DNA of 64,000 nucleotides, taken from the NCBI GenBank assembly GCA_017557885.1, contig JAFYXV010000007.1:1-64000 (forward strand). The letters are read 5' to 3'. Position 1 is the first letter of the stretch; the number at the start of each line of letters is the position of its first letter. The notes below the pieces were generated by a model, which saw nothing but the letters and a program-made list of their open reading frames with translations, did no database searches and was not told the DNA's origin. A program made the position numbers and the translations under genes. This stretch comes from a bacterium. GTDB taxonomy: Bacteria; Auribacterota; UBA3054. Positions 31,211 through 40,577 of this stretch are shown here, in pieces.

Positions 31211-32122
31211 ATGATTTGCAAGGATTTCGGAAAACTGACCGCCGGCGTGGTGATAAACACCACCAAGCCGCACGCCGCTAAAGCGCTGGAATATCTGCTT
31301 TCGGAAATGGACAAGAGGAAGATGCCTTATCTGGCGGAATCCGCCTCCGCTCTCAGCGCCGGGCTTTCAGGCCAGGGCGTGACATTTTCGGAAATGCTCT
31401 CCCGCGCCCAGTGGCTGATAGTCATAGGCGGAGACGGCACGATCCTTTCCGCCGTCCGGGAACTGACGGATCTGGGGATCCCCATATTGGGCATCAACCC
31501 CGGCGAGTCCTTCGGCTTCCTGGCGGAGATCCCGTATTCGGAAATACCCAGCGCCTTGGACAATATTCTCTCGGGCCGCTTCGACATCGAGGAGCGGGCC
31601 ACCCTCTCCGCCCGCTTCACCACGGAAGAAGGGATCGTAAAGGAGGAGCGGGCCCTGAACGACCTGGCCTTTGTCCGCGGCCTGGACGCCAGGGTGGTGG
31701 AGATGCGCGTCATGGTCAACGGGGAATACCTGACGACCTACGCGGTGGACGGCCTGATCTTAAGCACCGCCACCGGCAGCACCGCCTATTCTCTTTCCGC
31801 AGGCGGCCCGGTCATGTATCCCGGTCTGGACGCATTTTTGCTTACGCCGGTCTGCCCCCATTCCCTCATGAACAGGCCGATGATCTTCCCCAAAGGCACC
31901 GCAATCGAAATAGAGAACGCCACCATAGGCAGGGACGTGCACATTTCCGCCGACGGCAGGGTAGTCCTGACTTTGGGCATGAACGAGCGGGTGTCGGTCT
32001 CGCTTGAAAAGAGCGTGAAATTTTTGACCACCCGCCAGCACTCCTTCACCCAGAAACTGAGGAAGAAGATGGGCTGGCAGGGCGGACTGAAGGAAAGCGA
32101 ACAGGATAAATTTGCCAAATAA
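31211..32122 (+). CDS. nadK: NAD kinase
   Basis: The 303-residue protein phosphorylates NAD to NADP. It has the catalytic WLIVIGGDGTILSAV motif (GGDGT), GINPGESFGFLAEI, the NAD-contacting ALNDLAFVRG, and the Gly-rich VDGLILSTATGSTAYSLSAGGP motif near residues 180-200. The tlyA-nadK order is common in bacteria. It ends 40 nt before dapA, with no terminator in between. Confidence 0.95.
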   Translation: MICKDFGKLTAGVVINTTKPHAAKALEYLLSEMDKRKMPYLAESASALSAGLSGQGVTFSEMLSRAQWLIVIGGDGTILSAVRELTDLGIPILGINPGESFGFLAEIPYSEIPSALDNILSGRFDIEERATLSARFTTEEGIVKEERALNDLAFVRGLDARVVEMRVMVNGEYLTTYAVDGLILSTATGSTAYSLSAGGPVMYPGLDAFLLTPVCPHSLMNRPMIFPKGTAIEIENATIGRDVHISADGRVVLTLGMNERVSVSLEKSVKFLTTRQHSFTQKLRKKMGWQGGLKESEQDKFAK

Positions 32123-32162
32123 AATCAAAACAACAAAAAACATATAGGAGAAACAAGAAAAA

Positions 32163-33041
32163 ATGCGCAGCATTTTTAAAGGGTCTATCGTAGCGTTGGT
32201 GACGCCTTTCAGGAAGAACGGTTCCGTGGATCACGGCGCGGTGAGAGAGTTGGTCGAATGGCACATCGCCTCGGGGACCAACGCAATCGTGCCCTGCGCC
32301 ACTACGGGCGAGAGCCCGACATTGACGCACGACGAGCATGACGAAGTCATCGCCACCGTGGTGAAAGCGGTCAACAAAAGGATCCCGGTCCTGGCGGGCT
32401 GCGGCAGCAACTGCACCGAGGAATCCCTGAGGCTCATCAAGCACGCGGAAAGCGTGGGCGCCGACGGCGCGCTGGTCATCACGCCTTACTACAACAAGCC
32501 GACGCAATCCGGCATGATCGCGCACTACGAGAGCCTGGCGGAAGCCACCAATCTTCCCATCGTCATTTACAACGTTCCGGGAAGGACCGGAGTCAATATC
32601 AAGCCCGAGACGGTGGCGGAACTTGCCAAGATCCCCAATATCGTGGGCATAAAGGAAGCCTCCGGCAGCCTTGACCAAGCCTCCGAGATTATGCGGCTCT
32701 GCGACCTGGACGTCCTTTCCGGGGAAGACTCCCTGAATTTTCCCCTGATGGCCATCGGCGCGGTGGGCGCTGTTTCGGTGGTGGCCAACGTTGTGCCGGA
32801 GCTTATGGCGAAGCTTACCTCCGCCGCCTTGAGAGGCGACATGGAGGAGGGGAGAAGGCTGCACAAAATGCTCTTTCCCATTAGCCGCGCGCTTTTTGCG
32901 GAAACGAACCCCTGCCCGGTGAAGGCGGCTCTCGCCATGCTTGGCAAATGCGGGAACAACCTGCGCCTGCCCTTGGTTCCAATCGGCCCCGCAACCGAAG
33001 AACTTTTGAAAAAAACGCTCAGCGACCTGGGCGCCCTTTAA
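32163..33041 (+). CDS. dapA: 4-hydroxy-tetrahydrodipicolinate synthase
   Basis: DapA condenses pyruvate with aspartate semialdehyde in lysine and diaminopimelate synthesis. The 292-residue barrel has CATTGESPTL (substrate-binding Thr pair), YYNKPTQSGM, the catalytic-Tyr segment IVIYNVPGRTGVNI, and the Schiff-base Lys in IVGIKEASGS. TAGGAGAAAC supplies the ribosome binding site. It lies between nadK and purN in a continuous plus-strand run. Confidence 0.96.
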   Translation: MRSIFKGSIVALVTPFRKNGSVDHGAVRELVEWHIASGTNAIVPCATTGESPTLTHDEHDEVIATVVKAVNKRIPVLAGCGSNCTEESLRLIKHAESVGADGALVITPYYNKPTQSGMIAHYESLAEATNLPIVIYNVPGRTGVNIKPETVAELAKIPNIVGIKEASGSLDQASEIMRLCDLDVLSGEDSLNFPLMAIGAVGAVSVVANVVPELMAKLTSAALRGDMEEGRRLHKMLFPISRALFAETNPCPVKAALAMLGKCGNNLRLPLVPIGPATEELLKKTLSDLGAL

Positions 33042-33053
33042 AGGAGAAAGATC

Positions 33054-33665
33054 ATGATAAGACTTGGCGTATTGGGATCCGGCGCCGGCACGAATTTTGA
33101 GGAGATCGCCAAAAAGATAGCAAGCGGCGAAATAAAAGGCGCTGAGATCGCCGTTGTCATCAGCGACGTAAAAGACGCGAAGATCCTCGGAAAAGCCGAA
33201 AAGCTGGGGCTGAAGGCCATGTATCTTCCCGCCGATGATTTCAAGACGAAGCTGGACGGGCCTCAGGAAGAAGAATACATAAAAGTCCTCAGGGAAAACA
33301 AAGTCGATTACGTGATCCTGGCGGGCTTCATGCGCATGGTGAAGAAGGGTCTTCTGGAAGCCTTCCCCATGAAGGTGGTGAACATCCATCCGGCGCTGCT
33401 GCCGGCTTTCCCGGGACTGGAGTCCTGGAAGCAGGCCCTGGACCACGGCGCAAAGCTGGCGGGCTGCACCATCCACTTCGTGGACGCAGGCATGGACAGC
33501 GGCCCCATCATCGCCCAGGCCGCGGTGCCTGTTTTGGACGACGACACGCCGCAGACTCTCCACGAGAGGATCCAGGAGCAGGAGCACATCTGGTTTCCCA
33601 AAGTCATAGGCCTTCTGGCCGAGGGGCGCGTCAGCGTCGAAGGCCGCAAGGTCAGGATCAGCTGA
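33054..33665 (+). CDS. purN: Phosphoribosylglycinamide formyltransferase
   Basis: The 203-residue protein transfers the formyl group of 10-formyltetrahydrofolate to GAR in purine synthesis. It shows the phosphate-binding LGSGAGTNFEEIA, ILAGFMRM, the catalytic NIHPALLPAFPG (His of HPALLP) and GCTIHFVDAGMDSGPIIAQ, where the conserved Asp lies. SGSGSN-type phosphate loop has Ala and Thr substitutions, which are tolerated in the family. AAAGGAGAAAG precedes the start. Confidence 0.95.
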   Translation: MIRLGVLGSGAGTNFEEIAKKIASGEIKGAEIAVVISDVKDAKILGKAEKLGLKAMYLPADDFKTKLDGPQEEEYIKVLRENKVDYVILAGFMRMVKKGLLEAFPMKVVNIHPALLPAFPGLESWKQALDHGAKLAGCTIHFVDAGMDSGPIIAQAAVPVLDDDTPQTLHERIQEQEHIWFPKVIGLLAEGRVSVEGRKVRIS

Positions 33666-33677
33666 TAAAAATTTTAA

Positions 33678-35813
33678 ATGTCTTCCACCGGCGATTACGA
33701 ATTTCTCATGCGGCCCGTTTCCTGCGTGAAGGGCATCACGGAACGCAGAACGGCCATCCTGGGGAGGTGCGGCGTCAGCTCTCTCTGGGACGCCCTGACG
33801 TTTTTCCCTTTCCGCTATGAGGATTACCGCAGGATCCTGCGGCCGGATCAGCTTCAGGCCGACCGGGAAGCCGTCTGCTACGGGCGGGTGACGAACGTCA
33901 AGACCGAATTGAGCCCCGTGAAGCGCAAGCGGATCACCACGGTCACCATCGAGAACGCCGGCTCCTACGCCAAGGGCGTCTGGTTCAACCAGCCCTGGAT
34001 GAAAGACCGCTTCAAGGAAGGCGGCAAGGTGCTTTTTCACGGCATACCCCGTTTCGGCGGGTTCGGGATCCAGTTTTCCAATCCGGACGTGATTTACCTG
34101 GAGGATGATTTCCATCCCGACGATTTCGAAGGCAAAAGGCTTCCCGTTTACCATTCTACGGAAAAAAGCTCAAGGAACGGCATGCGCTCGCTAATCTCTT
34201 CCATCGTCGAGGAGGCGCTGCCGCATTTCAAGGAATATATTCCTCAGGAAATGCTGCGGGAATACGCTCTCATGGATGCGGGCGAGGCGATGCGGACCTT
34301 GCATTTCCCCGGCGCCAAAAGCGACGAGGAGCTGGCGAAAGCCAGGCGCCGCCTCATTGTCGACGAATTTTTCGTCCTGCAGTTCGGGATACTCTTGACG
34401 CGCAGGATCCTTCAGAAGGAAAACTACGAGGCGCATCACCTGGAGCCGGGAGGCTTGATCCGCCGCTTCCTGGACATTCTGCCTTTCACCCTTACGGAAA
34501 GCCAGCTGAGCGTTCTGACGGACATAAAGAAGGACATGCTTTCCAATCATCCCATGCACCGCCTGCTGCAGGGGGACGTGGGCTGCGGGAAGACCGTGGT
34601 GGCCGCCACCGCCATGCTCATGGCCGTCGAGAGCGGCTACAACGCCGTTCTGATGGCGCCTACGGAGATCCTTGCCAGGCAGCATTTCCAGACCTTAAGC
34701 AAATGGTGCGAAAAGTTGGGCGTGGACGTTCTTTTGTCCCTGGGCGGCATGAAAGCCAAAGAAAAGAAAGCCGTAAAGGAACGCATGGAACAGGAGAAGC
34801 CATTCATACTTATAGGAACGCATTCCCTGCTCTTCCTGGAGGACGAGATACCAAACCTGGGGCTTTTGGTCATAGACGAGCAGCATAAGTTCGGCGTGGC
34901 CCAGAGGGCGGTGCTGAGGGAAAACAAAAGGATCCCGGACACCCTGGTCATGACCGCCACTCCCATTCCCAGAAGTTTGGCCATGACGCTTTACGGGCAC
35001 ATGGACATTTCCGTCATAAAGAAACCGCCCGAGGGCAGGATGCCCATTAAGACCTACGTGGTCAAGCCGGAAAGGCTCTCGAAGGTTTGGGATTTCATCC
35101 GCCGGGAAGTGAAGGAGGGAAGGCAGGCCTACGTGGTTTACCCCAGGATAGACGAAAAGGAGAAGGCTGAGAGCAAAGCCGCCGCGAAGATGTACGAGGA
35201 GTTGAAAAACAATGTCTTCCCGGATCTGTCGGTCGGCCTTGTGCACGGCCGGTTGGGGAAAGAGGAGAAGGACGAGGCCATGGAGTCTTTCCGCCAGGGC
35301 AGGACCAACGTGCTGGTGTGCACCACCGTCATCGAAGTGGGGGTGGACGTTCCCAACGCCAGCGTCATGGTCATAGAGGACGCCCAGCGCTTCGGCCTGG
35401 CGCAGCTGCACCAGCTCAGGGGACGCATAGGAAGAGGGAGGCACGCCTCCTACTGCGTTCTGGTTGACAACACGCCCCTGGAAAAGGAAGACGAGCTTTA
35501 CCAGCCGCTTCTCATGACGGAAAACCAAAGGCTGGAAGTCATGGCAAGGACAAACGACGGCTTCGAGATCGCGGAGGCGGACATGGAGCAGCGGGGCCCC
35601 GGCGAAGTGTTCGGGGAAAAGCAGTCCGGCCATCCTTTGCTTCTCCTGGCCAATCCCAGCAGGGACAAGAACGAACTCTCGGTCAGCACGGAGATCGCGA
35701 AAAAAGTATTGAGCGCGTACGACCTGAAAAAACTGGACGGGGAGCATTTGGAAAACCTCTACACCAGGATCGCCCTGCGCTACGGCCCGGAGTTCAAGAT
35801 CCCGGGGTTTTAG
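33678..35813 (+). CDS. recG: ATP-dependent DNA helicase RecG
   Basis: The 711-residue protein has an N-terminal wedge domain (OB fold, GITERRTAILGRCGVSSLWD, FFPFRYEDYR) and SF2 helicase motifs: motif I LLQGDVGCGKTVVAATAML, Ia MAPTEILARQHF, II VIDEQHKFGV, III VMTATPIPRSLAMT, and V/VI VLVCTTVIEVGVDVPNASVM, QLHQLRGRIGRG. The C-terminal TRG region near ADMEQRGPGEVFGEKQSG is present. RecG regresses stalled replication forks and processes recombination junctions. It closes the housekeeping run; no clear terminator follows before the next promoter. Confidence 0.96.
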   Translation: MSSTGDYEFLMRPVSCVKGITERRTAILGRCGVSSLWDALTFFPFRYEDYRRILRPDQLQADREAVCYGRVTNVKTELSPVKRKRITTVTIENAGSYAKGVWFNQPWMKDRFKEGGKVLFHGIPRFGGFGIQFSNPDVIYLEDDFHPDDFEGKRLPVYHSTEKSSRNGMRSLISSIVEEALPHFKEYIPQEMLREYALMDAGEAMRTLHFPGAKSDEELAKARRRLIVDEFFVLQFGILLTRRILQKENYEAHHLEPGGLIRRFLDILPFTLTESQLSVLTDIKKDMLSNHPMHRLLQGDVGCGKTVVAATAMLMAVESGYNAVLMAPTEILARQHFQTLSKWCEKLGVDVLLSLGGMKAKEKKAVKERMEQEKPFILIGTHSLLFLEDEIPNLGLLVIDEQHKFGVAQRAVLRENKRIPDTLVMTATPIPRSLAMTLYGHMDISVIKKPPEGRMPIKTYVVKPERLSKVWDFIRREVKEGRQAYVVYPRIDEKEKAESKAAAKMYEELKNNVFPDLSVGLVHGRLGKEEKDEAMESFRQGRTNVLVCTTVIEVGVDVPNASVMVIEDAQRFGLAQLHQLRGRIGRGRHASYCVLVDNTPLEKEDELYQPLLMTENQRLEVMARTNDGFEIAEADMEQRGPGEVFGEKQSGHPLLLLANPSRDKNELSVSTEIAKKVLSAYDLKKLDGEHLENLYTRIALRYGPEFKIPGF

Positions 35814-35852
35814 GAGAGAACGCCCTTTGCACTTTCGAAAGGCTGATTTTGA

Positions 35853-35858
35853 TATAAT
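35853..35858 (+). promoter_or_regulatory. -10 box of the acyl-CoA dehydrogenase operon
   Basis: TATAAT in the gap between recG and the dehydrogenase gene, 72 nt before its ATG. No convincing -35 at 16-18 nt was found. Confidence 0.4.
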
Positions 35859-35930
35859 ATTACAAATAATAAATTTAAATTCAGAGCGGAAGGCTTCTTC
35901 CGTTCTCTAAAAACAATTCAAGGAACATTT

Positions 35931-37100
35931 ATGAATTACTTCTTGACCGAAACGGAACAAATGATCAAGGAAACGGCTCGCGAAGTCGCCCAGAAGTACA
36001 TCAAACCGGTGGCCGCCGAGTATGACGAAAGGAACGAATTCGCCTGGGACGTCCAGGAGAAGATCGCGGAAGCCGGCCTTTGCGGCGTCTATATCCCGGA
36101 AACTTACGGCGGCATCTGCCCGGAAGGACAGATGGGCATCATGAATCTGGTGGTGGCCGTGGAAGAGCTTTCCAAGGTTTGCGGCGGCATCTCTCTGGGC
36201 CTGGCCGCGACCGCCCTGGGAACCATCCCCCTCATCCTTTTCGGCAATGAAGAACAGAAGCAGAAATACCTGCCGGCCATCGCCGCCGGCGAGAAGCTCG
36301 CGGCCTTCGCCCTGACGGAAGCCTGCGCTGGCTCCAACGCCGGCGGCATCCAGACCACCGCCAGAAAAGAGGGCGATTACTACATCCTGAACGGCACCAA
36401 GCAGTGGATCACCAACGGCAACGTGGCCGAGATGTACACCGTCATCGCCATGACCGACAAGACGCGCGGCGCCCGCGGCGCCACGGCCTTCCTGGTGGAC
36501 AAGGGCACGCCCGGCTTCAGTTTCGGCAAGAAGGAGAACAAGATGGGCATCCGCGCCTCCTCCACCTACGAGCTGGTCTTCGAAGACTGCAAGATCCCCG
36601 CTTCCGCCATCCTCGGCAAGGAAGGACACGGCTTCCTTTCCGCTATGAAGACCTTCGACATGTCCCGCCCCGGCGTGGCCGCCCAGGCCCTTGGCATCGC
36701 CGCCGGCGCCCTTGAGGACGCCGTGGATTACGCCAGGACCAGGGAACAGTTCGGCAAGCCCGTCATCTCCAATCAGGGCCTGCGCTTCTTGTTGGCCGAC
36801 ATGGCCATGAAAGTCGAGACCGCCCGCGCCATGGTTTACGCCACGGCCCGCTCCATCGACTCCGGCGACCGCAACTGCTCCAAGGAATCCGCCATCGCCA
36901 AGTGCTACGCCTCCGACGTGGCCATGCAGGTGACCACCGACGCTGTCCAGGTCTTCGGCGGCTACGGCTACATGAAGGAATACCCGATGGAAAAACGCAT
37001 GCGCGACGCCAAGATCACCCAGATCTACGAAGGAACTAACCAGATCCAGCGCGAAGTTATCGGCCAGTGCCTCATCAAGGAAGCGGCCGCCAAGAAATAA
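35931..37100 (+). CDS. Acyl-CoA dehydrogenase (short-chain/butyryl type)
   Basis: The 389-residue flavoprotein has the family signatures AFALTEACAGSNAGGIQTTA (FAD/substrate), KQWITNGNVAEMYTVIAMT, DMSRPGVAAQALGIAAGAL, and QVFGGYGYMKEYPMEKRMRDAKITQIYEGTNQIQREVIG, where the Glu of YEGTNQ is the catalytic base of short-chain dehydrogenases. With etfB and a ferredoxin-bearing etfA directly downstream it resembles Bcd-EtfAB, in which crotonyl-CoA reduction by NADH is coupled to ferredoxin reduction. The direction and acyl-chain length in this organism are inferred. AAGGAA precedes the start. Confidence 0.92.
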   Translation: MNYFLTETEQMIKETAREVAQKYIKPVAAEYDERNEFAWDVQEKIAEAGLCGVYIPETYGGICPEGQMGIMNLVVAVEELSKVCGGISLGLAATALGTIPLILFGNEEQKQKYLPAIAAGEKLAAFALTEACAGSNAGGIQTTARKEGDYYILNGTKQWITNGNVAEMYTVIAMTDKTRGARGATAFLVDKGTPGFSFGKKENKMGIRASSTYELVFEDCKIPASAILGKEGHGFLSAMKTFDMSRPGVAAQALGIAAGALEDAVDYARTREQFGKPVISNQGLRFLLADMAMKVETARAMVYATARSIDSGDRNCSKESAIAKCYASDVAMQVTTDAVQVFGGYGYMKEYPMEKRMRDAKITQIYEGTNQIQREVIGQCLIKEAAAKK

Positions 37101-37118
37101 TCAGAATTTAAGGTTGCC

Positions 37119-37904
37119 ATGAACATCGTCGTAACGATAAAGCAAGTCCCGGACGCGGCCAATGTCCGCATCAATCCGGAAACCAAGACCCTCGTCAGGG
37201 AAGGCGTGGAGTCCATGATGAATCCTCTGGACGCCTACGCCCTTGAGGAAGGCGTCAGATTGAAAGAAAAATTCGGCGGCAAAGTGACCGTCGTCTGCAT
37301 GGGCCCCCCCATGGCGGAAGCGGTCCTTAGGGAAGCCATAAGCCTGGGCGCCGACGAGGCCGTCCTCTTGTCCGACAGGGCGGTGGCGGGCTCCGACACC
37401 TTGGCCACTTCCTACGCGCTTTCCCAGACCATCAAAAAGATCGGCGACTTTGACCTTATCTTAGGCGGCAAGCAGGCCATCGACGGCGACACCGCCCAGG
37501 TGGGCCCCGGCATCGCCGTGAACCTGGACATCCCGCAGGTCACCTGCGTGAGGAAGATAAGGGAATGCGCCGACGGCAAGATGATAGTGGAGCGCATGAC
37601 GGAAGACGGCTACGACGTGGTGGAACTCACCCTTCCTGCCGTCGTCACCGTCGTGAAAGAGATCAACGAGCCCAGGATCGCCAGTTTGAAAGGCAAAATG
37701 GCGGCCAAGAGAGCCGAGATCAAAGTCTGGACGGCCGCCGACATCGAAGCGGACACCACCCGCCTCGGCTTGAAAGGCTCTCCCACCAACGTGGTGGAGA
37801 TCTTTTCGCCGGAAGCCCGCCCGGGCGGCGTCAAGATCGAGGGAGCGCCTGAAGAGCAGGCGCAGTCTTTGGTCGCTTCGTTAAAGGAAGCTCAGCTTTT
37901 GTAA
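37119..37904 (+). CDS. etfB: Electron transfer flavoprotein, beta subunit
   Basis: The 261-residue protein has the EtfB beginning MNIVVTIKQVPDAANVRINPE and KTLVREGVESMMNPLDAYALEEGV, the AMP/FAD-binding segment DLILGGKQAIDGDTAQVGPGIAV, and LPAVVTVVKEINEPRIASLKGKMAAK. Clostridial-type EtfB with this signature carries the bifurcating FAD; this organism's may do the same. It lies 18 nt after the dehydrogenase and 9 nt before etfA. Confidence 0.93.
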   Translation: MNIVVTIKQVPDAANVRINPETKTLVREGVESMMNPLDAYALEEGVRLKEKFGGKVTVVCMGPPMAEAVLREAISLGADEAVLLSDRAVAGSDTLATSYALSQTIKKIGDFDLILGGKQAIDGDTAQVGPGIAVNLDIPQVTCVRKIRECADGKMIVERMTEDGYDVVELTLPAVVTVVKEINEPRIASLKGKMAAKRAEIKVWTAADIEADTTRLGLKGSPTNVVEIFSPEARPGGVKIEGAPEEQAQSLVASLKEAQLL

Positions 37905-37913
37905 GGAGTCATC

Positions 37914-39104
37914 ATGCCGATAAAGATCAATAAAGAAACCTGCGTGGGATGCGGAGCGTGCGTTGCTCAGTGTCCTTTCGGCGCTTTAAGTCTGGTTGAC
38001 AACTGCGCCTTTGTGGAAGAAACGAAATGCAAATTCTGCGGAAAATGCGCCACCGTCTGCCCCTGCGAAGCGATCACCGTCGTGAAAGAGGAGATGGAAG
38101 CCAAGGACGACCTTACTAGCTACAAGGACATCTGGGTCTTCGCGGAACAGAAGAAAGGCCAGGTGGCAGGCGTTAGTTATGAGCTCCTGGCGAAAGCCAG
38201 GGAGCTGGCTGGCCAGAAACCCAACGCCGTTTGGGCGGTCGTTCTGCATGACGGCAGCAACGCTTCTATCTGCAATGAACTTATCCAGAAAGGCGCCGAC
38301 AAAGTTCTTTCCGTCTGCGCTCCTGAATTGAAGGATTTCGACGACCTCACTTATTCCAACGTATTGTACCGCCTTGCGAAAGAACGCAAGCCCGAAATAA
38401 TCCTCTGCGGCGCCACCACCATCGGCCGCGCGCTGATGCCAAGGGTGGCCGTCATGCTGAAGACCGGCCTTACGGCGGACTGCACGCAGCTGCACATCGA
38501 TCCCGAGACCGGGCTGCTCATCCAGACCAGGCCCGCTTTCGGCGGCAACATCATGGCTCGTATCCGCTGCCAGAACACCAGGCCGCAGATGGCCACGGTG
38601 AGGCACAAAGTCTTTGCGGAAATGGAACCGGATCCTTCCCGCAGCGGCGAAACAGAAGAAGTCGCCTTCAATAAGGAAGACCTTTCCCTAAGAAGCAAAG
38701 TTCTGGAAGTGGTCGAGAACATCGGCGAACAGGTGAAGCTTACCGACGCCAACATAATAGTCAGCGGCGGCCGCGGCATGAAAGGCCCGGAGAATTTCGC
38801 CCTGCTGAAAGAACTGGCGGAGGCCCTGGGAGGCGCTGTGGGCGCCAGCAGGGCGGCCGTGGACGCCGGCTGGATACCTTACGCCCACCAGGTGGGGCAG
38901 ACGGGCAAAACGGTCTGTCCGAAAGTCTATATCGCCTGCGGCATCTCCGGCCAGATCCAGCACCTTGTGGGCATGCAGAGCTCCGACGTCATCGTCGCCA
39001 TCAACAAGGATCCGGAATGCCCCATGATGAAGATCGCCAACTACGCGATCTGCGGCGACCTCTTCGAGATCATTCCCCTCATCATAAAAGAGCTGAAAAA
39101 GTAA
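37914..39104 (+). CDS. etfA: Electron transfer flavoprotein, alpha subunit, with N-terminal ferredoxin domain
   Basis: Residues 1-60 form a two-cluster ferredoxin ([16 protein letters not shown] and [16 protein letters not shown]), fused to a standard EtfA of about 330 residues. The C-terminal FAD domain is clear: [61 protein letters not shown] and [19 protein letters not shown]. The added ferredoxin occurs in EtfA of some anaerobes and would give electrons an intramolecular route to or from low-potential ferredoxin. It ends directly before the GTG of the next gene. Confidence 0.93.
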   Translation: MPIKINKETCVGCGACVAQCPFGALSLVDNCAFVEETKCKFCGKCATVCPCEAITVVKEEMEAKDDLTSYKDIWVFAEQKKGQVAGVSYELLAKARELAGQKPNAVWAVVLHDGSNASICNELIQKGADKVLSVCAPELKDFDDLTYSNVLYRLAKERKPEIILCGATTIGRALMPRVAVMLKTGLTADCTQLHIDPETGLLIQTRPAFGGNIMARIRCQNTRPQMATVRHKVFAEMEPDPSRSGETEEVAFNKEDLSLRSKVLEVVENIGEQVKLTDANIIVSGGRGMKGPENFALLKELAEALGGAVGASRAAVDAGWIPYAHQVGQTGKTVCPKVYIACGISGQIQHLVGMQSSDVIVAINKDPECPMMKIANYAICGDLFEIIPLIIKELKK

Positions 39105-40451
39105 GTGCCTCCTTACGTCGTCATATTAGGCGGCGGCGGACACGCCGCGATCGTAGAATCCGCGCTGAAGCAAACAGGCTGCGAAGTGGCGGCCGTTTTG
39201 GACGATTCGCTTGCTCCGGGAACGAAGATCCTGGAGGCGGAAGTGTTGGGCAAGATCTCGGACCTTGATTCTTTCAGATCCCAAACAGATCTTGTCCACA
39301 TCGCCATCGGCTCCTGCGAGGCCAGGCTGGTTCTCGCGAGGCTGGCGAAGGAAAAAGGCTTCAAGCTGAAGACCGTCGTTCATCCCACGGCTTTCGTCGA
39401 TCCATCGGCCAAGCTCGGCGAGGGCGTTTTCGTGGCGGCGGGCGCTTTCATAGGCCCGCGGGCGGAAGTGGGGGACTGCGTCATAGTGAACACTCACGCC
39501 AGCATCGACCACGACTGCGTTGTAGGCGCTTTTTCCCATGTTTGCCCGGGCACGGTCTTAACCGGGGCCGTGACGGTAGGGCCTTTGACCACCGTGGGAG
39601 CACTCAGCGTCGTCAAGCCGCTTGTCAGTATCGGCGCCAACGATATGATCGGATCCGGCTCCGTGGTGGTGAAAAACATAGGCAACAACACGGTCTCTTT
39701 CGGAAACCCCGCCGAGCCGCAGAAAACTAATCCAAAGCCCAAGGATAAAGAGGCCGCGAAGCTGTCCGCTGGCATGAGCGATTTTTCCAAAAAGACGCTC
39801 GTGACGGCCGTTGCCGTATTTGCGATCGGCCTCATTCTGACGCTTCTGGCCATTCATTTCTGCGACCGCGACCTGGCGCTTTATCTGCACAGGCTTCCCC
39901 AGGACAAACTGGAGAAAGCGAAGCTCATCGGCCAGATATCCTATCTTTGCAAAAAGCCCTACGTCACGATGGCAGCGGCGGCCTTCTTCCTCTTCTTCAC
40001 TTTCGTTAAACCGGTGAAGGAGTGGTTTGAGAAACTGGGCTTTTTCCTGGTGTGCATGGGAGTGTGCGGGATAATTTCCAGTTTTATGAAAGAGCTTTTC
40101 CACCGCGCCAGGCCATACCAGCTTTTCAAAGATCCCTCTTACTATGGCTTCTTTTTCTTCGAGCAGTCCAAGAACGCTTTCAAGAGTTTTCCTTCGGGAC
40201 ACTCCATGGAGATCGCGACCATGGCGACGGCCTTCTGGTTTATTTTCCCGAAACTGAGGCCGATTTGGGCCGTCGCGGTCCTTTGGATGATGAGCGACAG
40301 GATGCTGATGGAGAAGCACTTTTTGTCCGACACCGTAATGGGAGCGACTTTGGGAATCGTTATAGTGCTTCTCGTGAGAGCTTTCCTCGCTCCTCCCGTT
40401 ATAAGGCTTGTCGAGAAGATCCCGGGAGTTCTCTGGAAGAAGAGATCCTGA
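39105..40451 (+). CDS. NeuD/PglD-like acyltransferase fused to PAP2 phosphatase
   Basis: The 448-residue protein starts at a GTG that abuts the etfA stop (TAAGTG). Residues 1-215 are NeuD-like: a Rossmann-type pocket YVVILGGGGHAAIVESAL and a left-handed beta-helix of hexapeptide repeats (THASIDHDCVVGAFSHV, with the catalytic His of NTHASIDHD). A Lys/Pro-rich linker leads to a membrane PAP2 domain (about 225-440) with KELFHRARP, FPSGHSMEIA and SDRMLMEKHFLSDTVMG, the phosphatase motifs with Asp in place of the first conserved Ser-Arg Arg partner. No standard protein combines these. It may acylate an amino sugar and dephosphorylate a lipid-linked intermediate. The frame is continuous, so it is not two genes. 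Confidence 0.85.
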   Translation: MPPYVVILGGGGHAAIVESALKQTGCEVAAVLDDSLAPGTKILEAEVLGKISDLDSFRSQTDLVHIAIGSCEARLVLARLAKEKGFKLKTVVHPTAFVDPSAKLGEGVFVAAGAFIGPRAEVGDCVIVNTHASIDHDCVVGAFSHVCPGTVLTGAVTVGPLTTVGALSVVKPLVSIGANDMIGSGSVVVKNIGNNTVSFGNPAEPQKTNPKPKDKEAAKLSAGMSDFSKKTLVTAVAVFAIGLILTLLAIHFCDRDLALYLHRLPQDKLEKAKLIGQISYLCKKPYVTMAAAAFFLFFTFVKPVKEWFEKLGFFLVCMGVCGIISSFMKELFHRARPYQLFKDPSYYGFFFFEQSKNAFKSFPSGHSMEIATMATAFWFIFPKLRPIWAVAVLWMMSDRMLMEKHFLSDTVMGATLGIVIVLLVRAFLAPPVIRLVEKIPGVLWKKRS

Positions 40452-40471
40452 GGAACCGCAAAATATCCGGC

Positions 40472-40501
40472 AAAAAGAGCGCCCTTTAGGGCGCTCTTTT
40501 T
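40472..40501 (+). terminator. Terminator of the acyl-CoA dehydrogenase operon
   Basis: Perfect 13-nt arms (AAAAAGAGCGCCC and GGGCGCTCTTTTT) enclose a TTTA loop and are followed by more Ts. It lies 20 nt after the fusion gene. Confidence 0.9.
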
Positions 40502-40529
40502 TTATGTTTCTTTAAAAACCCAAAAAAGG

Positions 40530-40535
40530 TATAAT
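40530..40535 (+). promoter_or_regulatory. -10 box upstream of the HAD hydrolase / secretion cluster
   Basis: TATAAT lies 42 nt before the ATG at 40578; TTTCTT (40507-40512) with 17-nt spacing is a weak -35. The region is AT-rich and follows the terminator directly. Confidence 0.45.
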
Positions 40536-40577
40536 AAAAAGATATAGAAGAATAATTAAATTTCCACGGAGCAAGAC

